DNA of 25,599 bases, from the NCBI GenBank assembly GCA_002245135.1, contig NGBS01000645.1:1-25599 (forward strand), in the 5' to 3' direction. The position numbers and the translations under genes were made by a program. Shown in pieces: positions 20,801-25,599 of this stretch. This stretch comes from Proteromonas lacertae (lineage: Eukaryota; Sar; Bigyra; Opalinata; Proteromonadidae). How positions within the stretch are numbered: the first letter of the stretch is position 1; each line of letters begins with the position of its first letter. Under the pieces are notes generated by a model. The model was not told the DNA's origin, did no database searches, and saw only the letters and a program-made list of their open reading frames with translations.

Positions 20801-23126
20801 GGATTATTATGTTCAATTAATCGAATCTATAATAGGTACTTCAAGTTATGATGATTTTGTAAAGCAATATATGTATAAAAACAAATTGGAAAATTATCCT
20901 CTGTCAAATCTTATATTAAAATATGATTTAAAACAAGAATGGGATAATGATTTGAAACATTTTATATTAAAGCCAAAAGAAAAATTAATATATATTTCCA
21001 ATTCAGTTAAGAATTATATTCAATGTAAATTATATCCTCCTATGAATATTACTGATTATCTTAAAGTTAAGAATGAATATGCTAAAAGTAGTGATAAACA
21101 TACGAAAAGAATGGCATTAAAACAGATAATAGCATATGAATTAAGTACTAATAAGATTCAGTTGAAAGATACACAAGCTCGTGGAAATGTTACTTTAAAC
21201 AATCATAAGTTCGAATTAAATCCTAAGAAAACAGTTTCTGTTTATTATCCTGAAGATGCATTGAATTTTGTTTATTTTATATTGGATGAGGATAATTACT
21301 TTGATCTAATTATGGATGGAGTATTTATAAAAGTACTATTAGATGATGAAGAGTTTAATGAGAATAATATACCTAACAATAATAAGGAATTAATTGAGGA
21401 GATAAAAAAGAAGAAAGATGAAAGTATAAAAAATTATAGTGAAAAGAAGAGTGGAAGATTTGTATATTGTGTAATACAAAATAAAGAAGTAAAGTATAGT
21501 AATAATAAATATGATATTAATGATACAAAAACAAAAACAACAACAACAACAGAAGAAGAAGAAGAAGAAGAAGAAGAAGAAGATTTTGATGTATATGTGA
21601 AGGATGAAGTCTATTTAATGAGAAAATGTTTTGTTAATATGTTAAATATTATTTATCCTGATGATTTGAATGTTGAAAGTATTCGTCAAAGAAATTATTT
21701 GATATTTGGTCATAGTAAAATTGGTAAAACAATATTAGCTGAAATAATGGTAAAAACACTTCGTCAAAGGAATCAAAGAATTAGAGTTGATTATATATTT
21801 GAAGGTAATAAAGCAGAAAATGAAGATAAGGATAAGAGTAATAATCCATACATTGTTGTTATGGATGGAGGAGTGATTGGTGAAGATGATTATCCAGATG
21901 CAAAAATGATAATAGTAATAGCTGATCCATGTAAAGAAAAGTATAAGACATTTCAGAGTAAAAGATGTCCATTATTGATGTATATACCTCCATTTACAAA
22001 AGAAGAAATTGAAAAAGTGATAAAATTGAAAGATCCAAATCTAAAAGAGACAGATTATATATTCATTAATTATAACTCTATAAAAAGTAATAAATATTTT
22101 TATGAAAATGAAGATTGTAAAAAGATGAGAGAAAACTATGATAATTATGGAGGTATTATAGGAATCTATACATATAGTAAGGAAAATATTAAACATGAAA
22201 TGAATGAAAAAAAAGAAATGATTATGGAAGTAATTCAAGGAATAAGTAAATCTGCATTATCAAAAGTTGATTATAAAAACATATTTATATATGAAACAGA
22301 TGATAAGGATGTTACTAAATGTGGTAATCTAAGATTTATATCTAATACAGTAAGAAATTTAGTATGTGAAGAGTTTTTTAAAATTGATTCAGTTGAAAAA
22401 TGTAGATATTCTATGAATACATTATTAGCTAACCCAACTGGTGGTTTAGCAGGAAATTTATACGAGAAAATAGTTTTTTATTTGATGAAAGAATCTACTT
22501 CACTTAATAATTATGTAGTTAATATAATAAAAAATTCATATAGGAATGATCGTAAACAGTTAATAGAAAAGTATAAGAATAATGATGTATTAGCAAAAGA
22601 AATGTTAAAGAATGAAAGTGATATTTCAAAAGATATATTTAAGAATGAAGAAAATAATTCAATAGATAAAGATGTTGTTGTGGTAGAACCAAAAGATGCT
22701 GAATATTTGAGAGTTTTAAATGATTCATTTAAAAATGATTCAACTAGAATTGCCTTTATTCCATTATTTTACAATAGTAGTTTCCCTGATATTGATGCAT
22801 TTTTTGGACCGTTTGGTATTCAAATTACTGTTAGTGATAAACATAAATATGCACCGGAAATGACAATGATTCTACAGAATCTTTACAAACTCTATACAGG
22901 AAAGAAGTTTTCTGAAGATTTTTATGAAGTTACAACTAGTTATTTTCGTTACTTTTTTATCAGCCCCCAAAAATCAGTTGGATTTACAGAAGTATATGAC
23001 AGAAAAACAAAATATTATCCAATGTGCTTGCAAGAATTGATAGAACCAAAAATAATTGAAAAAACCCAAAATCTTAAATTAAAAAAAAATGACAAAGATG
23101 ATTTATTTAAACATGCCAGAAAGTAG
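17877..23126 (+). CDS. SPRY-SPRY-NTPase-NTPase-nuclease protein, Crinkler/RHS-like, intronless
   Basis: 1749 residues from the ATG at 17877; the frame extends 54 nt further but without an ATG. The N-terminus is basic and amphipathic (MSRFFRSIRKSIRSF), followed by an acidic low-complexity stretch. Residues about 94-202 and 294-392 look like two SPRY-type beta domains (IDIGYTES, IRFGYSQN). NTPase module 1: Walker A GQPGIGKTS at 575, a coiled coil about 600-670, Walker-B-like IIIVDTFNNR near 880 and YGNIPRQ near 952. NTPase module 2: GHSKIGKT at 1278, IVVMDGG near 1330, YIPPFTKEEI, and YGGI near 1424. A final domain begins GGLAGNLYEK (about 1523) and has FPDIDAFFGP..IQITVSDKH (D1640, Q1649), the D...QxT pattern of the restriction-like nuclease in Crinkler and trypanosome RHS proteins. 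Those families act on DNA or as nuclear effectors. Here a defence or conflict role is inference. No intron is apparent in 5.2 kb. Confidence 0.75.
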   Translation: MSRFFRSIRKSIRSFISPTATPKKVKRSGIDLEVTPNINKRLYKNDLSDDLSVESESECSDSTPTKKICVDVEDVEVYEVNGGLSIISDIMKKGGVYHYKFLINKFDEGIDIGYTESFKQVSEKDPYIKILSDKTETFDGKQITSIKGSVGEVYEVIYDMIKKRMSIRQGNGKIVKVCKINSDITFPFVRVDKSSDNEIRLMDYWKLPVIIQRYIINNPHIENNVYSFQTLPAELYDVERDKFRDRIEYVVCNKIFQHLVVEKKKAIKEDQVDTEKEKEKYNYAIDIEMNHNDGIYHFYYEIISVGSAGIRFGYSQNRDLSNEIPTLYSISVENGKECEVIYDMIHMQMYIIKDGFIVLSQQVIPTSTDTSSPFYPRISIGDKGGSVKLIEYYKERENYGFNDITVYKNTRIDEIDDYKRYNRKITVELVLPNTIYGIYNYEKYYWMTELSLINANAPNTDLKTIKKIIQSRFRLEEKQKEYVEKGDISDLMVFLYYYADEISKYLDLPDSFVKIVNSLNIEVDGKKKYLDFTEAKVKVFQFPRNRIYIRDCYYEMFRDICKCISQNISNVVITGQPGIGKTSFIYAMLFFIKNNFLNHLFDENLKKYLKREELKKEIENIKENLTSLTKNINLQYFQEIGIENLNKRIEDNNGLIIQLQTDINYNSKTLKDFIDNPKSDIKCDEYFTKTNGNYTINEMNEKTIPDNINELFYNVTNKIEFIICFSSIIDKTVLDKFDKSFYSGNVGYDMLLCEYVLSLRIMKIMKKLKNLFESVKEDKRDIQFKKFIDYISNICNAKEKKVEEMKIENNADYNDLIEKGLTYHIEDNIWRRNDGKFKDIYIIKGKKYGDKVVDKKVYMFKDGYFFQVNINTSGINDSIIIVDTFNNRYGNHNKVISISSPDSDNNKEYNANKKNLYFDCLKNTEINEWFKNCIGFNVDVTNDEFKEICERYGNIPRQIYYHYLYKENYKDRDYWDYYVQLIESIIGTSSYDDFVKQYMYKNKLENYPLSNLILKYDLKQEWDNDLKHFILKPKEKLIYISNSVKNYIQCKLYPPMNITDYLKVKNEYAKSSDKHTKRMALKQIIAYELSTNKIQLKDTQARGNVTLNNHKFELNPKKTVSVYYPEDALNFVYFILDEDNYFDLIMDGVFIKVLLDDEEFNENNIPNNNKELIEEIKKKKDESIKNYSEKKSGRFVYCVIQNKEVKYSNNKYDINDTKTKTTTTTEEEEEEEEEEDFDVYVKDEVYLMRKCFVNMLNIIYPDDLNVESIRQRNYLIFGHSKIGKTILAEIMVKTLRQRNQRIRVDYIFEGNKAENEDKDKSNNPYIVVMDGGVIGEDDYPDAKMIIVIADPCKEKYKTFQSKRCPLLMYIPPFTKEEIEKVIKLKDPNLKETDYIFINYNSIKSNKYFYENEDCKKMRENYDNYGGIIGIYTYSKENIKHEMNEKKEMIMEVIQGISKSALSKVDYKNIFIYETDDKDVTKCGNLRFISNTVRNLVCEEFFKIDSVEKCRYSMNTLLANPTGGLAGNLYEKIVFYLMKESTSLNNYVVNIIKNSYRNDRKQLIEKYKNNDVLAKEMLKNESDISKDIFKNEENNSIDKDVVVVEPKDAEYLRVLNDSFKNDSTRIAFIPLFYNSSFPDIDAFFGPFGIQITVSDKHKYAPEMTMILQNLYKLYTGKKFSEDFYEVTTSYFRYFFISPQKSVGFTEVYDRKTKYYPMCLQELIEPKIIEKTQNLKLKKNDKDDLFKHARK
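21538..21583 (+). repeat. Coding ACA/GAA microsatellite in the nuclease-NTPase gene
   Basis: A run of ACA codons followed by about eleven GAA codons encodes a Thr tract and a Glu tract (about residues 1221-1235) in the linker between the two NTPase modules. Being triplet-based it changes length without changing frame. Confidence 0.9.
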
Positions 23127-23841
23127 AAAACATACTATAAATGTTCCATATGGATTATTAAACAACTTTTTAAAGATTAAAGAATTAGAAGAAAAATCCA
23201 TAAATAATTATGATAAGGAAATAAAAGACAATGTTATACCAATCGATATACCACAATCAGTAGAAGAAGAACAACAACAATTTCAATCACCTATTATTCC
23301 ATCACCACAATCACCACAATCACCACAATTTCAACCGCAAGTTGGACTACAACCTGTTTTTACTACAGCTGATACATGCGGTATAACGAATTTGGGTAAT
23401 ACTTGTTACATGAACTCATTATTACAATGTTTATCTCATGTTATACCAATACGACATTTCTTCAAAAATCAATATCATATCCATGATGTGGAAAGCACAG
23501 ATGATCATGTTATTTTAGCCAATTCATTTGCTTCTATATTTAATGATGTATGTGAAAAAAGAAATGAGATTATAAAAGAGAATAATAAACAACTTTTAAC
23601 ATTTATGAATGTATTATCATTGTTTAAAGGAAAAGATGGAAAAAACTTTAAAGCTAATATACAACAAGATCCATGTGATTTATTGGAGTTACTAGTAAAT
23701 AATTTCAATGAATTCCAAAAACTATTTAATGAACCATTAATCAAGGATATGGATGATAATATGGAAATGTTTCATTCTGAATTCTCAGAAGTGCTAGTTT
23801 TCGAAACTTTTTATCTATCAACGATATGTTTAGAACTGTGA
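23089..23841 (+). CDS. Ubiquitin-specific protease, N-terminal half (Cys box)
   Basis: 250 residues. The ATG at 23089 sits inside the run AAAAAAAAATG and overlaps the nuclease-NTPase frame by 38 nt in a different frame. A linker rich in Gln, Ser and Pro (QSPIIPSPQSPQSPQ) is followed by GITNLGNTCYMNSLLQCL, the peptidase C19 Cys box with the catalytic Cys at residue 106 and the oxyanion Asn just before it. QQDPCDLLELLVNNF matches the usual QDAxEFL box. The frame ends soon after, before the His box; the next frame (from 23826) supplies that. USPs remove ubiquitin from proteins. The zinc-binding fingers expected between the boxes are absent: only about 90 residues separate QQDPCD from YDLKG, shorter than usual. 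That points to an internal deletion or a compact USP. Confidence 0.75.
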   Translation: MTKMIYLNMPESRKHTINVPYGLLNNFLKIKELEEKSINNYDKEIKDNVIPIDIPQSVEEEQQQFQSPIIPSPQSPQSPQFQPQVGLQPVFTTADTCGITNLGNTCYMNSLLQCLSHVIPIRHFFKNQYHIHDVESTDDHVILANSFASIFNDVCEKRNEIIKENNKQLLTFMNVLSLFKGKDGKNFKANIQQDPCDLLELLVNNFNEFQKLFNEPLIKDMDDNMEMFHSEFSEVLVFETFYLSTICLEL

Positions 23842-24887
23842 GATTAAAAAAGAAATTATCTGTAAGTAATAGAGATAATGTAAAGAAACTGTATGATTTA
23901 AAAGGAATGACATGTTATTTAGGTGGTTTAAATAGTGATGGAACAGACTCTTCTGGTCATTACGTTACTCTTTGTGAATCTACTGATAGTGATAATGAAT
24001 GGTATGTATTTGATGATAAGAAAATAATGAAAATGTCTGATATACAAAGTACATCTTCTTCCTCTTCGTATCATAATTTTCGACCAACTTTGCTGTTTTA
24101 TCAGTTAAGTGATGAAAAAGATGATAAGATGGTAGTTGAAGAGAATAATGAAGAAAAGGAAGATCAAAATATGGAAGAAGATAATGAAGAGAATAAAGAG
24201 AATATTACTAATATGTATGATAAATGTTGTATTAAAAACTCAGGTTGTGCTTGTTACATCACTTCGATTTTATTCATATTATCACATATTAGTAATTTCA
24301 AAACAAAATTACAGAAACTTAAATGTAATGATATATTTATAAATGAATTAAAAAATATAATTACATGTATAGGAACAAGTGAATATTCAGTTTATGGAGT
24401 TTGTAAAAATTATAAAAAAGATGATAATGATGCTAACAACTTTTTATTAAGTTTATTGAAAATATTTGATAAAGCAAAATTTTATTTTTTGAGTGAATTA
24501 TTCTGTTTCGATACAAAGGATAATAGGTATTATTACAGTGTATATGAAATAAATACAAATAATGAATATAAATTTGACATTATTAGAAATCATGACATAC
24601 CTGATATTATAATACGTAGACAGGTTAAAGACTCAATACCTAAAGATTTGGTTGATGCTATAATTGTAAATTATAATCAATATTTAATCAAAGGGGTTGT
24701 TATTTGCACGAGAGATGATATAGATCACCTTAAATATGTTTCATATTTTATTATTAATGGCAAATGGTTTCAATGTAATCATTATGGCAAGAGTGTAGAT
24801 ATCATTGACACCAAACCATCATTGGAAAATGCTGAAGAGATTTTGTTGTTTTATGAAAAAACAAACAGTTATAAATTCGATATATAA
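23826..24887 (+). CDS. USP C-terminal half (His box) followed by a second, altered USP-like domain
   Basis: 353 residues, in the same frame phase as the nuclease-NTPase gene and overlapping the previous USP frame by 16 nt. The start at 23826 is formal. Residues 20-100 complete the first protease: YDLKGMTCYLGG, then SSGHYVTLCE with the catalytic His at 45, then WYVFDD with the third catalytic residue. After an acidic Asn/Glu linker comes a second C19-like unit: NSGCACYITSILFILSH (Cys at 143 kept, oxyanion Asn replaced by Cys), DANNFLLSLL, and a C-terminal strand set KGVVIC..., KYVSYFIINGKWFQCNH, ILLFYEKTN. There the His of GHY is Lys (303) and the Asp/Asn after WFQCN is His, so it is probably a pseudo-protease that could still bind ubiquitin. 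The gene stops 59 nt before telomere repeats. Confidence 0.72.
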   Translation: MFRTVRLKKKLSVSNRDNVKKLYDLKGMTCYLGGLNSDGTDSSGHYVTLCESTDSDNEWYVFDDKKIMKMSDIQSTSSSSSYHNFRPTLLFYQLSDEKDDKMVVEENNEEKEDQNMEEDNEENKENITNMYDKCCIKNSGCACYITSILFILSHISNFKTKLQKLKCNDIFINELKNIITCIGTSEYSVYGVCKNYKKDDNDANNFLLSLLKIFDKAKFYFLSELFCFDTKDNRYYYSVYEINTNNEYKFDIIRNHDIPDIIIRRQVKDSIPKDLVDAIIVNYNQYLIKGVVICTRDDIDHLKYVSYFIINGKWFQCNHYGKSVDIIDTKPSLENAEEILLFYEKTNSYKFDI

Positions 24888-24946
24888 AACAATATCTATA
24901 ATGAAATATGTTTTACTATTTTGTTTATACAAAATCTCTTGTTTTT
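24888..24946. other. Last unique sequence before the telomere
   Basis: 59 nt between the TAA of the USP gene and the first TTAGGG. There is no subtelomeric satellite or spacer. The 3' end of the transcript must lie here or within telomere repeats. Confidence 0.7.
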
Positions 24947-25096
24947 TAGGGTTAGGGTTAGGGTTAGGGGTTAGGGTTAGGGGTTAGGGTTAGGGTTAGG
25001 GTTAGGGGTTAGGGTTAGGGGGGGGGGGTTAGGGTTAGGGGGTTAGGGTTAGGGGGGTTAGGGGGGGGGGGGGGGGGGTTAGGGTTAGGGTTAGGG

Positions 25097-25137
<41 letters not shown>

Positions 25138-25264
25138 GGTTAGGGTTAGGGTTAGGGTTAGGGTTAGGGTTAGGGTTAGGGTTAGGGTTAGGGTTAGGGT
25201 TAGGGTAGGGTTAGGGTTAGGGTTAGGGTTAGGGTTAGGGTTAGGGTTAGGGTTAGGGTTAGGG

Positions 25265-25305
<41 letters not shown>

Positions 25306-25337
25306 GGTTAGGGTTAGGGTTAGGGTTAGGGTTAGGG

Positions 25338-25371
<34 letters not shown>

Positions 25372-25599
25372 GGTTAGGGTTAGGGTTAGGGTTAGGGTTA
25401 GGGTTAGGGTTAGGGTTAGGGTTAGGGTTAGGGTTAGGGTTAGGGTTAGGGTTAGGGTTAGGGTTAGGGTTAGGGTTAGGGTTAGGGTTAGGGTTAGGGT
25501 TAGGGTTAGGGTTAGGGTTAGGGTTAGGGTTAGGGTTAGGGTTAGGGTTAGGGTTAGGGTTAGGGTTAGGGTTAGGGTTAGGGTTAGGGTTAGGGTTAG
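24947..25599 (+). repeat. Telomere, TTAGGG array
   Basis: About 650 bp of tandem TTAGGG with the G-rich strand running to the window end, the orientation of a right chromosome end. The first 150 bp are irregular (TTAGGGG units, G-runs near 25018-25028 and 25060-25078). Further out there are only a few TTTAGGG or TAGGG variants, as expected for older inner repeats and newer outer repeats. The long G-runs may be assembly noise. Confidence 0.98.

Noticed and set aside
17877-23126. A viral origin (giant virus or Polinton) for the nuclease-NTPase gene
   Set aside because: No capsid, polymerase, integrase or virus-type packaging ATPase is present. The NTPase and nuclease motifs fit the Crinkler/RHS type better.
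1-24887. A non-standard code with TAA/TAG read as glutamine, known from some AT-rich protists
   Set aside because: ELP3, the methyltransferase and ketopantoate reductase end at TAA and ZW10 at TAG, exactly where the families end. In-frame TAA/TAG inside them fall only within introns.

Overview
This is an AT-rich piece of a nuclear chromosome from a unicellular eukaryote that runs into a telomere at its right edge (TTAGGG repeats, 24947-25599). The genes are intron-dense. By matching exons to protein families and reading frame I placed 34 introns of 21-51 nt; 32 start with GTAT and all 34 end in TAG. Genes end at TAA and TAG, so the standard code is in use. I cannot name the lineage. Short introns, low GC and TTAGGG telomeres fit several protist or basal fungal groups.

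Left part (1-5090): a decayed alpha-2-macroglobulin-type thioester gene cut by the window edge, then a complete nine-exon ELP3 (tRNA-modifying radical-SAM/acetyltransferase subunit of Elongator).

Middle (5091-17277, all host genes on the minus strand and tightly packed): from right to left a HEAT-repeat protein, a class I methyltransferase with a histidine-rich stretch, a ketopantoate reductase (PanE/ApbA type), and a ZW10 homologue (kinetochore/vesicle tethering). ZW10 has been hit twice by DNA transposons. A 2706-bp hAT element sits in its last intron with a perfect 8-bp target duplication. A 2394-bp pogo/Tigger element sits inside a coding exon at a TA. Both transposases appear to contain host-style short introns.

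Right part (17278-24946, subtelomeric): a roughly 600-bp divergent promoter region with nested inverted repeats, then a 1749-residue protein whose gene has no intron. It carries two SPRY-like modules, two P-loop NTPase modules of the Crinkler/RHS kind and a restriction-like nuclease end. Overlapping its 3' end are reading frames for a ubiquitin-specific protease followed by a second, catalytically altered USP-like domain. They stop 59 nt before the telomere repeats. This nuclease-NTPase plus deubiquitinase pair is the most unusual part of the window. Its gene structure contrasts sharply with the intron-rich core genes beside it.
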